Shown in pieces: positions 43,572 through 52,415 of a DNA stretch of 62,156 bases. The stretch lies in NCBI GenBank assembly GCA_022826205.1, contig JAJDVJ010000190.1, positions 1 to 62,156 of the forward strand, in the 5' to 3' direction. The notes under the pieces are model-generated. The model made no database searches, was not told the origin of the DNA, and saw only the letters and a list, made by a program, of their open reading frames with translations. The DNA is from Silicimonas sp. (GTDB lineage: Bacteria > Pseudomonadota > Alphaproteobacteria > Rhodobacterales > Rhodobacteraceae). Numbering within the stretch: the first letter of the stretch is position 1; each line of letters begins with the position of its first letter. Position numbers and translations under genes: made by a program.

Positions 43572-44891
43572 GTGAATCTCTTGGGCATGAAAATTCGTTC
43601 AACGCTCGCACGCGCCTTTCCAGAGAAACGGCTATTCCTTCGCACTGACGGCGAAACAAGGCTCATTCGGCTTACTCCAATTGTCCAGATCGCCGGAATT
43701 TCAGGCGCCGCGTTGATCCTCTGCTGGACGATCGTGTCGTCCGCAATGGTAGTGATGCACGGTTTCGGGTCAGGCACTCTCTACGAGCAGGCGCTCCGGG
43801 ACCAAGCCGTCTATGAGTCGCGCCTCAACAGGCTGGCGATCGAACGCAATGCCCGTGCGAGGGAGGCGGCTGACGCCTACGAGCGGCTTGCCGCGGCCTT
43901 GGAAGAGATATCGACCATTCAGTCCCGGCTTCTTCGTTCCGAAGATCGCCGCCGCGAACTGGAAACCGGCGTCGACGTGATCGCCAGCACGCTTCGCAAG
44001 TCCATGGAGGAGCGTGACGACGCACGGTTGCAAGCCGAAGCCTTGCTGGCAAGGATTGGCGAAAGTGCTGACGGGCTTGCTGCCGAAACTACGGAAGAGG
44101 AGCTTGCCGCAACGCTCGGATTCCTGACCACGACGTTGGCCAGCGTTGCCGAGGAGAGGGATGACATACGGAGAACCGCCGACGCGGCGGAGGCCCGGCT
44201 CGACGAGATCGCGTTCGAGAAGAGACTCGAGATCGAACGCAACGAACGGGTGTTTCGCCAGATCGAAGATGCCGTCGAGACATCGCTGGCACCGATCAAG
44301 GACATGTTCACTGCCGTCGGCCTGCCGACCGACAGCATTATCGAACAGGTGAGGCGGCGATATTCCGGCCAGGGCGGACTGCTGTCGCCGGTGGTTTTTT
44401 CGACATCCGGCGAAGTGAACGAGGATCCCCAGTTGCTCCGGGCCGGTGAAGTCATGGAACAGCTTCGCGAGGCCGAGCTATACCGAGTCGCGGTTCAGAG
44501 CATGCCCTTCGGCTATCCGATTCGAGGCGTTCATCGTTCGACCAGCGGATTCGGAATGCGTTGGGGCAGGATGCACCAGGGTCATGACTGGGCGGGGGCG
44601 TCCGGAACCCCGATCCTTGCAACCGGGGACGGCGTCGTGACCTTTGCGCGGAGGCATACGGGCTATGGCAAACTGGTCAAGATCAAGCACGACTTCGGCT
44701 TCGAAACCCGATACGCACATCTTTCGCGAATTAGGGTGAAAGAAGGGCAAAGAGTCTCGCGCGGGGAGAGAATCGGTGATATGGGGAACACTGGAAACTC
44801 GACGGGGACCCATCTGCACTACGAAATCCGCACACATGGGAAAGCGATCAACCCACTGATTTACATCAAGGCAGCGAGAGATGTTTTCTAA
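43572..44891 (+). CDS. M23 family peptidase (LytM domain) with coiled coil and membrane anchor
   Basis: A 439-residue protein with a transmembrane helix at about 36-58 and a long coiled coil rich in Glu, Arg and Ala at about 70-230. A C-terminal LytM/M23 domain has the zinc ligands in HQGHDWAG and HLHYEI and the YAHLS His. It should cut or bind peptidoglycan cross-links in the periplasm. The frame starts with GTG after AAGAAAGG; an ATG five codons later is possible. It overlaps the bactofilin gene by 11 bases, a pairing seen in many bacteria, and the two probably shape the cell together. Confidence 0.88.
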   Translation: MNLLGMKIRSTLARAFPEKRLFLRTDGETRLIRLTPIVQIAGISGAALILCWTIVSSAMVVMHGFGSGTLYEQALRDQAVYESRLNRLAIERNARAREAADAYERLAAALEEISTIQSRLLRSEDRRRELETGVDVIASTLRKSMEERDDARLQAEALLARIGESADGLAAETTEEELAATLGFLTTTLASVAEERDDIRRTADAAEARLDEIAFEKRLEIERNERVFRQIEDAVETSLAPIKDMFTAVGLPTDSIIEQVRRRYSGQGGLLSPVVFSTSGEVNEDPQLLRAGEVMEQLREAELYRVAVQSMPFGYPIRGVHRSTSGFGMRWGRMHQGHDWAGASGTPILATGDGVVTFARRHTGYGKLVKIKHDFGFETRYAHLSRIRVKEGQRVSRGERIGDMGNTGNSTGTHLHYEIRTHGKAINPLIYIKAARDVF

Positions 44892-45408
44892 GACCAAGAC
44901 AAGCGAACCAGACTCGAATCAAAAGTCCGGCGAGACCTTCAAGGCCAAGGCTGGAGAGGAAATGCCGACCGTTAGCGAAGTGCCCGCACGTACCCAGAAG
45001 GCCAAGCCGCCGCCCTCGGTGCTGGCATCCGACCTCAAGGTCATCGGCGACATCAGGACGTCCGGCGACATCAATATCGAAGGCGAGGTGGAGGGCAACA
45101 TTCACGCTCACCTCCTCACCGTCGGAGAAAGCGCGACGATCAAGGGCGAATGCAACGGAGACGATGTGGTCGTCCACGGACGTGTCGTCGGCAAGGTACG
45201 AGGCCTCAAGGTGCGTCTCACATCCAACGCGCGCGTCGAGGGTGACATCATCCACAAGACGATTGCAATCGAATCGGGCGCACATTTTGACGGGTCGGTT
45301 CAGCGGCAGAAAGATCCGCCCAACGTCAAGCCTGTCAGCAACCCGCCCAAGGCTTCTGGATCGCCTCCGCCAAGTGCTCAGGCGCAGGCGACATCAATCA
45401 AGACCTGA
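44881..45408 (+). CDS. bacA: Bactofilin
   Basis: A 175-residue protein with a central bactofilin beta-helix (about residues 50-145). Repeated short strands give VIGDIRTSGDINIEGEVEGN, then IKGECNGDDVVVHGRVVGKV and VEGDIIHKTIAIESGAHFDG. The N-terminus is polar and the C-terminus Pro/Ser-rich. Bactofilins self-assemble into filaments without nucleotide and recruit peptidoglycan enzymes. The ATG lies inside the end of the M23 peptidase gene. The bacA symbol is by family, not by proven orthology. Confidence 0.9.
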   Translation: MFSKTKTSEPDSNQKSGETFKAKAGEEMPTVSEVPARTQKAKPPPSVLASDLKVIGDIRTSGDINIEGEVEGNIHAHLLTVGESATIKGECNGDDVVVHGRVVGKVRGLKVRLTSNARVEGDIIHKTIAIESGAHFDGSVQRQKDPPNVKPVSNPPKASGSPPPSAQAQATSIKT

Positions 45409-45606
45409 ACCGCACGCGATGAGATCAGGGGGCCGCGACTGCGGCGTCCTGGTCTTGGATACGCATTCTACGCCGGCAACATCGAGTGCTTGAAGTCCCG
45501 GCCGTGCTGCTAGGCACGTCCCGCTTTCGCGCGATCCGACCCGGAACTTGTCAATCGTGAACGGGACAAGCAATGTAGCGGAAGTGTTCGAAGAAAGGCA
45601 TTTGGC

Positions 45607-48597
45607 ATGCCGGATCAGGATTCGACGATCACCTGTCCAGCCGAAGAAGTCTTCCTTGCAGGAATCTGCAGGCCAATAAGATCCGTTTCAGGGGAAGTCG
45701 CGGAAGAGGTATTGAGCGATCTTTGCGAAGCCGGGGCCGACCAACCCGAGTTGATTGCGTTCCTGGCCAAGGAATCTCGGAACCGAGACCTTCTTCTTGC
45801 TTCGATCGCCCTTTCGCCACATCTTCGCGGCATCGCGACCACTCACCCGGAATGCGTCCTGCCGACCTTCGTTGAAGTGCCGGACGAGTTGCTCAATCGT
45901 CTTGTCGAGGACGCGAGGGAGGCGTGGCGAACCCACCCTTCCGAATCTGACCTCATGCAGCGCTTGCGCGAGCTCAAGCGCCAGCTTGCCTTCTCACTGG
46001 CGCTCTATGACATGAGGCGGATCCTCGAGACGCGAAGGGTTACTTCGTGGCTCAGCGCCTTCGCGCGCGCCGCCGCATCGTCGGCGGTCAATCATGTGCT
46101 GATGGCGGCACACAATTCCGGCAAGCTAGACCTTAACGACATGGAGGATCCGAGCAGGTCGTCGGGACTTGCCGTCATCGGCATGGGCAAGCTCGGTTCG
46201 GGCGAGTTGAACTATTCCTCCGACATCGATCTGGTCGTGATCTACGACCCTCAGGCAGGGATCGTGAGGGATCAGGGAGAGGCCACGCGCATCTTCTCCC
46301 GCATGATCCGCCGTCTCATCAAAATCCTCCAGGAACGCACCGGAGACGGGTACGTCTTCCGGACCGATCTCCGCCTGCGACCAGACCCCGGCTCCACCGC
46401 ACTTGCCCTGCCCTACGAAATCGCGATGCGCTACTACGAGGACAGAGGCCAGACCTGGGAGCGGGCTGCATACATCAAGGCGGGCGTCGTGGCCGGCGAC
46501 CTGCAGACCGGCAGCGCGTTTTGCAGGGAAATGACGCCATTCATCTTCCGCAAGTACCTCGATTACGTTGCCATAGCGGACATCCACTCGATCAAGCGGC
46601 AAATCCATGCGCACAAGGGATTTGGCGAAATCACCGTGCTTGGACACAACGTCAAGCTCGGGCGCGGCGGCATTCGGGAAATCGAGTTCTTTGCCCAGAC
46701 CCAGCAACTGATTGCGGGCGGACGCATGCCAGCGCTTCGCACGCGTCCGACGGAGAGGACTCTCGCGGCGCTGGCCGAACAAGGATGGATCGACCAAAAG
46801 ACGGAATTTCTGCTCCGGGACGCCTACTGGTTCCTGCGCGATGTCGAGCACCGGATCCAGATGCGCCGCGACGAGCAAACGCACTTGCTGCCGGACACCG
46901 AGGAAGAACTCGGCGAACTCGCGCTGATGATGGGATTTGAGAGCGCAGAGTCGTTTGCCAACACGTTCCGCACGACGCTGGAACTGGTCGAGGGCCACTA
47001 TGACCGGCTCTTCGAGCAGGACAAGGAGCACCCGGTCGAGGAAGGCAGTTTCGTCTTCGCCGGCGACGACGACGATCCGGACACACTCGAGACGCTTGGC
47101 AGGATGGGGTTCCAGAGACCGTCGGAAGTGTCGTCGATCGTCCGTTCGTGGCAGTCCGGGCGCTATCGTGCGACCCGGACCGACGCGGCACGCCATCGCC
47201 TTCTCGACCTCATGCCCCGGCTTCTGCAGACATTCGCCGATACCGGGCAGCCTGACGAGACGCTCGTGAAGTTTGACACGTTTCTTTCGGGATTGCCTGC
47301 CGGAATTCAGCTGTTCTCCGTCCTCGGCAGCAATTCCGGCCTGATGTCGCTGCTGGTGAACATCCTCGGCGCGGCGCCTAAACTCGCCACTGTCATAAGC
47401 CGCAAGCCGAACATATTCGACGGTATGCTGGACCCTGCGCTGTTGTCAGAGCTTCCGGTCCGTCGTGTACTTTCGGATCGCCTTGACGCGTTCCTCAGCG
47501 GCGAATTCGCCCACGAGGAAATCCTCAACCGCCTGCGGATCTTCGCCGCCGAACAGAAATTCTTGATCGGCGTGCGGCTCCTGACTGCCGCCATCAGCGG
47601 CGAGCGCGCAGCCTGGGCCTTCACGGACATAGCCGATCTGACGATGCAGGCCGCACTTGCTGCGGTCACCAGGGAAATGGAGGTCGCGCACGGTCGCATC
47701 GCTGGCGGCAAGGTGACGATCCTCGGTCTCGGAAAGCTCGGCAGCCTGGAGATGACTGCGGATTCCGACGTCGACATCATCCTGCTCTACACCCACGACC
47801 CAGACTGCTTGGAATCCGATGGCGACAACCCGATCGACCCGGTTCGCTACTACACCCGGCTTACGCGACGATTGATAGCCGCCCTCTCCGCGCCAACCGC
47901 AGAGGGCGTGCTCTTCGAGGTTGACATGCGCCTTCGGCCCTCTGGCAACAAGGGCCCGGTGGCAACCAACATCAAGGCCTTCAGCAGATACCAGCGCGAG
48001 GAAGCATGGACCTGGGAACACATGGCGCTGACGCGCGCGCGCGTCGTTGCTGGCGACCAGACGCTTGCGCTAGACGTATGGGAAGTGCTTGACGACGTTC
48101 TTTTTGCCGTCCGCGACGTGAAGAAGTCCGCCAAGAGCATGGCAGAGATGCGGCAGCGGATTGCGGACGAGAAGCCTCCCGCAAACGTCTGGGACCTGAA
48201 GCTGATTCCGGGTGGCCTGATCGACATCGAGTTCATCGCGCAGTTCCTGCGTCTGCATGCCGGACACGTCCTGGACGATCTCCCGGCGCCGGGAGCCGAA
48301 ACGCGGTCAACGCTTGAGGCGCTGGGGCCGGTGATGATCGGTGCAAACGAGACGGCGACGCTCGTCGATGCGTTGCATCTCTACACCCAGATCCAACAAG
48401 TCATCCGCCTTTGTCTCGAGGAACGGTTCGACCCGGAAACTGCACCCCGCGCGTTCCAGGAACTGATGCTCGGATGTGTCGACTTTCCGGATTTCGACAC
48501 GCTCGTGGCTCATATGAAGGTCACTGCACAGGCGGTGAGGGACGTGTTCACGCGCACGATAGTGGAAGGGAAGCTACGCGTCGAAACGGATGGCTGA
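45607..48597 (+). CDS. glnE: Bifunctional glutamine synthetase adenylyltransferase/adenylyl-removing enzyme
   Basis: A 996-residue GlnE with two nucleotidyltransferase domains. The first has GMGKLGSGELNYSSDIDLVV at about 192, the second GLGKLGSLEMTADSDVDIIL at about 706. Each is followed by a helical PII-responsive or linker domain. The N-terminal half removes AMP from glutamine synthetase and the C-terminal half adds it, in response to nitrogen status. Both D-x-D pairs are intact. It is a single gene, preceded by a 198-base gap. Confidence 0.95.
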   Translation: MPDQDSTITCPAEEVFLAGICRPIRSVSGEVAEEVLSDLCEAGADQPELIAFLAKESRNRDLLLASIALSPHLRGIATTHPECVLPTFVEVPDELLNRLVEDAREAWRTHPSESDLMQRLRELKRQLAFSLALYDMRRILETRRVTSWLSAFARAAASSAVNHVLMAAHNSGKLDLNDMEDPSRSSGLAVIGMGKLGSGELNYSSDIDLVVIYDPQAGIVRDQGEATRIFSRMIRRLIKILQERTGDGYVFRTDLRLRPDPGSTALALPYEIAMRYYEDRGQTWERAAYIKAGVVAGDLQTGSAFCREMTPFIFRKYLDYVAIADIHSIKRQIHAHKGFGEITVLGHNVKLGRGGIREIEFFAQTQQLIAGGRMPALRTRPTERTLAALAEQGWIDQKTEFLLRDAYWFLRDVEHRIQMRRDEQTHLLPDTEEELGELALMMGFESAESFANTFRTTLELVEGHYDRLFEQDKEHPVEEGSFVFAGDDDDPDTLETLGRMGFQRPSEVSSIVRSWQSGRYRATRTDAARHRLLDLMPRLLQTFADTGQPDETLVKFDTFLSGLPAGIQLFSVLGSNSGLMSLLVNILGAAPKLATVISRKPNIFDGMLDPALLSELPVRRVLSDRLDAFLSGEFAHEEILNRLRIFAAEQKFLIGVRLLTAAISGERAAWAFTDIADLTMQAALAAVTREMEVAHGRIAGGKVTILGLGKLGSLEMTADSDVDIILLYTHDPDCLESDGDNPIDPVRYYTRLTRRLIAALSAPTAEGVLFEVDMRLRPSGNKGPVATNIKAFSRYQREEAWTWEHMALTRARVVAGDQTLALDVWEVLDDVLFAVRDVKKSAKSMAEMRQRIADEKPPANVWDLKLIPGGLIDIEFIAQFLRLHAGHVLDDLPAPGAETRSTLEALGPVMIGANETATLVDALHLYTQIQQVIRLCLEERFDPETAPRAFQELMLGCVDFPDFDTLVAHMKVTAQAVRDVFTRTIVEGKLRVETDG

Positions 48598-48635
48598 CGC
48601 CCGATTCCGGGACGCACGGATGTTCGGAGACTCTG

Positions 48636-50012
48636 CTACCTCGTGATGATTTCCGGGCCCATGAACGTGTTAGGCAGGAAGGTGCTGAGCCAAGGCACGT
48701 AAGTGACCAGAATCAGGAATGCGACCAGCACGGCGAGGAACGGCAATGCGGCGCGCACCACCGCCATCATCGGCATGCCCGCAACGCCAGACGTCACGAA
48801 GAGATTCAAGCCTACGGGAGGCGTGATCATGCCGATTTCCATGTTGACCACCATGATGATGCCCAGATGGATCGGATCGATTCCAAGCTCGATCGCAATC
48901 GGGAACATCAATGGAGCAACGATCACGAGCAGACCAGATGGCTCCATGAACTGCCCGCCGATCAGCAAGATGACGTTCACGATGATCAGGAACGCAATTG
49001 GCCCGTAGCCAACTTCCAGCATGGCGGCGGCAATGCCCTGAGGAATCTGTTCGTCGGTCAGCACGTGCTTCAGGAGAAGCGCGTTCGCAATGACGAACAG
49101 GAGCGTGATCGTCAGTTTCCCTGCATCCAGAAGAGTGTGCCTGGTGTCTGGGTGAACGAATGCCGTGATCAAGGCCTGTGGCTTGCGATATAGCGAAAGG
49201 TTTGCTGCCTCAGGTGCCGTCGCGAGCGGACCCATGTCGCGATAAACAAAGCAGGCGACAACGAATGCGTATACCGCTGCCACTGCAGCGGCTTCGGTTG
49301 GCGTGAATACCCCGCCATAGATGCCGCCAAGAATGATGAGTATGAGGAAAAGGCCCCAGCCTGCCTCGCGCCCACTCTCGAAAATCTCCCGAAAGCCCTT
49401 CCAGTCGCCTCGTGGCAGGTTGCGGACCCTGGCTATCACGTAGATCGTAACCATCAGCATGAGGCCCGCGACTATTCCAGGAATGACGCCTGCAAGAAAC
49501 ATCCGTCCCACCGAGACCTCGACCGCCGCCGCGTATACGACCATGACAATTGATGGCGGAATGAGGATGCCAAGCGTGCCTGCATTGCAGATCACGCCTG
49601 CCGCGAATTCTTTCGAGTATCCAACTTGACGCATGCCAGCCACCACGATCGTGCCGATTGCGACAACGGTGGCAGGGGAAGAGCCGGAAAGCGCCGCAAA
49701 GAGCATGCAGGCGAAGACGCCAGCGATTGCCAGGCCGCCAGGCAGGTGCCCGACGCAAGCGACCGAGAACCGAATGATCCGGCGCGCAACGCCACCCGTC
49801 GTCATGAATGCCGACGCCAGAATGAAGAACGGAATCGCAAGCAACGTGAAGTGCCCCTCGAATGCCTCGAAGAGCGTACCTGCAACGGAGGCAAGCGAAC
49901 TCTCCGAGTAGATCAGCAGGAACAGCGTCGAGGACAACCCGAGCGCAACCGCGATCGGGACGCCGAGCAGAAGGAACCCGATAACCATCGAGAACAGAAG
50001 GACGACCTCCAC
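48636..50012 (-). CDS. dctM: TRAP transporter large permease subunit (DctM)
   Basis: A 458-residue membrane protein with about twelve helices, typical of DctM. Family segments include FFILASAFMTTGG, then LFAALSGSSPATVVAIG and the loop GGVFTPTEAAAVAAVYA. It is the ion-coupled translocation subunit. It begins with GTG overlapping the dctQ TAG stop by one base, so the two subunits are made together. A roughly 60-residue insertion between helices (about 265-325) is hydrophilic at its start, a feature seen in some long DctM proteins. Confidence 0.93.
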   Translation of the reverse strand: MEVVLLFSMVIGFLLLGVPIAVALGLSSTLFLLIYSESSLASVAGTLFEAFEGHFTLLAIPFFILASAFMTTGGVARRIIRFSVACVGHLPGGLAIAGVFACMLFAALSGSSPATVVAIGTIVVAGMRQVGYSKEFAAGVICNAGTLGILIPPSIVMVVYAAAVEVSVGRMFLAGVIPGIVAGLMLMVTIYVIARVRNLPRGDWKGFREIFESGREAGWGLFLILIILGGIYGGVFTPTEAAAVAAVYAFVVACFVYRDMGPLATAPEAANLSLYRKPQALITAFVHPDTRHTLLDAGKLTITLLFVIANALLLKHVLTDEQIPQGIAAAMLEVGYGPIAFLIIVNVILLIGGQFMEPSGLLVIVAPLMFPIAIELGIDPIHLGIIMVVNMEIGMITPPVGLNLFVTSGVAGMPMMAVVRAALPFLAVLVAFLILVTYVPWLSTFLPNTFMGPEIITR

Positions 50013-50677
50013 TAATCCCTCTCCCTCTCACCTGCCCGGACTTCCACCAACTCGTCGTCGACCTCGTGACTGACAACCAGCCGGTCGGTCGTTCCCTGCC
50101 AGATGCGCCACGCCGCCTGAAGGAATCGAAAGAGCAGGAGCACTGCGGATAAGGGCAGCACAACGTAAGGGATTGCCTTTGGCACTTTCTCGAAGGGAGG
50201 ATCGCCGGGATACAGTAGCCAGCCCTCAACGAATCTCAAGAGTTCGGGCAGCGGAATGTCGTTCACCTCGTAGAACGACTGGCTTCGGAACGTTTCAGGG
50301 AATCCCAAGGGAAACCAGCGCCCCTCGGTCGGAGGCAGGTCTGCAAAGACTGCCCAGTAGTCGTAGCCGCCTTTCAGGAGCAGGAATGCAAACGCTATGC
50401 AGCAAGCGACCGAAACAAGGCCCAAGGCGCGGCGTGCGCGCGGCTGCACTGCATTGATGACCAGATCGACGCCTAGATGCATGCCCTTCTTGACCGCGTA
50501 GGACGCGCCAAGAAGCACAAGCCAGCCGAATGCAAAGACAGTCAGTTCCAATGCCCAGAGAATGTTTGAATTGAACACGTACCGGGCAATTACGTTCGCA
50601 AAGGTCAAAAGGGTCATCAGACCCAGAAGCGCCGCAATCAGCGTTTCCTCGATCGCATCCGTCCAATTCGCATGCAT
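50012..50677 (-). CDS. dctQ: TRAP transporter small permease subunit (DctQ)
   Basis: A 221-residue four-helix protein. The first two helices carry FANVIARYVFNSNILWALEL and FGWLVLLGASYAVKKGMHLGVD, the DctQ signature. It scaffolds DctM. The loop between helices 3 and 4 is unusually long (about 60 residues, FADLPPTEGRWFPLG...), a form seen in some marine TRAP systems. The start at 50677 (MHANWT) follows GGGGACA. It lies downstream of the binding-protein gene across a hairpin-containing gap. Confidence 0.85.
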   Translation of the reverse strand: MHANWTDAIEETLIAALLGLMTLLTFANVIARYVFNSNILWALELTVFAFGWLVLLGASYAVKKGMHLGVDLVINAVQPRARRALGLVSVACCIAFAFLLLKGGYDYWAVFADLPPTEGRWFPLGFPETFRSQSFYEVNDIPLPELLRFVEGWLLYPGDPPFEKVPKAIPYVVLPLSAVLLLFRFLQAAWRIWQGTTDRLVVSHEVDDELVEVRAGERERD

Positions 50678-50999
50678 TGCCAATGTCCCCGTTCTGTCAG
50701 GATCACTACCCGAACCGGACTTCGATTGCATCCCGCAAAACAAAGTGCGCATACACGACAGGGTTCAAGCGCCGGGCGGACCGCGTGATGCCTGCGACAT
50801 GCAAACATCCGTCGTGCCAGAAATCCGAAACCGCAATTGGCACCGGGCGGGCGTTGAGTGCATGCGGGGCATGAATCGAGACCACAGATTCAGCCTGATG
50901 ACGCGCTTCCGAGGCGGAGACCCGTCTCGGAAACGTACATTCTGAATTCTTCGTGGCGAAAGATTGCGGGCGCGTTCGGAAGCCCGCCCGCATCTGGTT
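50678..50999. other. Gap between dctP and dctQ
   Basis: No gene is supported. It contains the hairpin at 50966-50991 just after dctP and otherwise only short frames. Separation of the binding-protein gene from the permeases by such a gap is common and lets the binding protein be made in excess. Confidence 0.4.
50966..50991 (-). terminator. Intercistronic hairpin after dctP
   Basis: GCGGGCG and CGCCCGC form a 7-base stem around a 12-base loop, starting 9 bases beyond the dctP stop. On the minus strand the following bases (AATCTTTC) are only moderately T-rich. It is probably a partial terminator or mRNA-protecting structure. Confidence 0.45.
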
Positions 51000-52001
51000 C
51001 TACATGCTCATGTTAATGTCTTGGGCGGCGTCGATCAGTGACGCAGGAACATCATTCGAGAACTTGTCCCAGACCGGACGCATTGCATCAACCCAGGCTG
51101 CGCGCTGCTCCGGTGTCAGTGCGCGGATTGTCCCGCCAGCGTCCAGAATTGCCTGGCGAGCCTGCTGATTAACGGCAAACGCCTCGCCGTTGCGGGTCTC
51201 GGTAACTTCCCGCAAGATGCGGAGAAATTGGTCGCGCACGCTCGAATCAAGACCGTCAAGCCAGTCCGTCGACGCGACCACCAGATAATCGATGATGCCG
51301 TGATTGGTCTCGGTGACACCGTCCTGGACTTCGAAGAACTTCCGGCCATAGATGTTCGACCAGGTATTTTCCTGCCCGTCCACGACACCTTGCTGCAGGG
51401 CTCCGTATACTTCCGAGAAGGCCATCTTTTGCGGGTTTGCGCCTATGGCCTCGAACTGCGCCTGCAGGACGTCGCTCGCCTGAATCCGGAACTTGAGCCC
51501 TTGGGCATCGGATGGAGAAAGAAGCGGCACGTTGGCCGACATCTGTTTCATGCCGTTGTGCCAGAACTCCAGCCCTTGGAGACCCCGACGCTGCATCGAG
51601 TCCTTCATGGCCTGTCCGGTCGCCGAAGCTTGGAACGCATCCACGGCCTCCACGTTCTTGAACATGAACGGCAGGTCGAATAGCCTGAACTGGCGCGTGA
51701 AGTTCTCGAACTTTGACAGCGAGGGCGCGGCAAGATGCACGTCGCCTTGAAGAAGCGCTTCGAGCACCTTGTCGTCATTGTAGAGCGTGGAGTTCGGGAA
51801 GACTTCCATGCACATCTTTCCGTTCATTTCGTCGTTCACGCGCTCGGCGAGCAGCGTTGCGGCAATCCCCTTCGGGTGCTTGTCTGTGTTAGTGACGTGG
51901 CTGAACTTGACGACGATCTCACCATCGTCACAGGCGGCAAACGCGGCCTGTGCGCCAATTGCCAATGTCATGGCCGTTGCAGCGGCTGCGAAGTGTTTCA
52001 T
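51000..52001 (-). CDS. dctP: TRAP transporter substrate-binding protein (DctP)
   Basis: A 333-residue periplasmic protein with a signal peptide (MKHFAAAATAMTLAIGAQA, cleavage after AFA). DctP features follow: VKFSHVTNTDKHPKG, the acid-substrate region with Arg in GLKFRIQAS, and FSEVYGALQQGVVDGQENTW. It delivers an organic acid to DctQM; the ligand cannot be told from sequence. The start at 52001 is set by the signal peptide; the much longer upstream frame is not protein-like. It is first in the dctP-dctQ-dctM order. Confidence 0.93.
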   Translation of the reverse strand: MKHFAAAATAMTLAIGAQAAFAACDDGEIVVKFSHVTNTDKHPKGIAATLLAERVNDEMNGKMCMEVFPNSTLYNDDKVLEALLQGDVHLAAPSLSKFENFTRQFRLFDLPFMFKNVEAVDAFQASATGQAMKDSMQRRGLQGLEFWHNGMKQMSANVPLLSPSDAQGLKFRIQASDVLQAQFEAIGANPQKMAFSEVYGALQQGVVDGQENTWSNIYGRKFFEVQDGVTETNHGIIDYLVVASTDWLDGLDSSVRDQFLRILREVTETRNGEAFAVNQQARQAILDAGGTIRALTPEQRAAWVDAMRPVWDKFSNDVPASLIDAAQDINMSM

Positions 52002-52415
52002 GTTAGGCTTTCTCCTTTGTTGAACCAGTGGTGTCGCACAGACCCCACAAACTTGATCAGCAGATTGTCGGTTGCGGAAGCGATCAGCTTTGGACCCTGT
52101 TCCATCGGCACGTTGAGGTTTGGGGAACCGGCATGGATGCGTGCCCATTTTGCCATCGCAAGTCATGTTCGCGCGGATGTACCCAATCATGGAACGACGC
52201 GCAATGACCTTCCTGAACAGTGAAATTCTCCGATATGTTCGCGAGGGTGGCGGACAGTCACTTGATTCCAATTGTCGAGGACGTTGTCGGTCCGGACGAA
52301 TCCAGGTGCCCTGAATTGCTCGATGCATCGAGAACAAGATCGAGTCGATATCTGCGTCTGGCATTGAGGCCAAAGTTCTGAACCTGCCATCTGTCGAGGC
52401 GGACACTGATGCACC
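52002..52415. other. Gap between the mannosidase gene and dctP
   Basis: About 410 bases with no gene seen. It should hold the TRAP operon promoter and the end of the mannosidase transcript. I found no clear promoter hexamers or hairpin. Confidence 0.35.
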
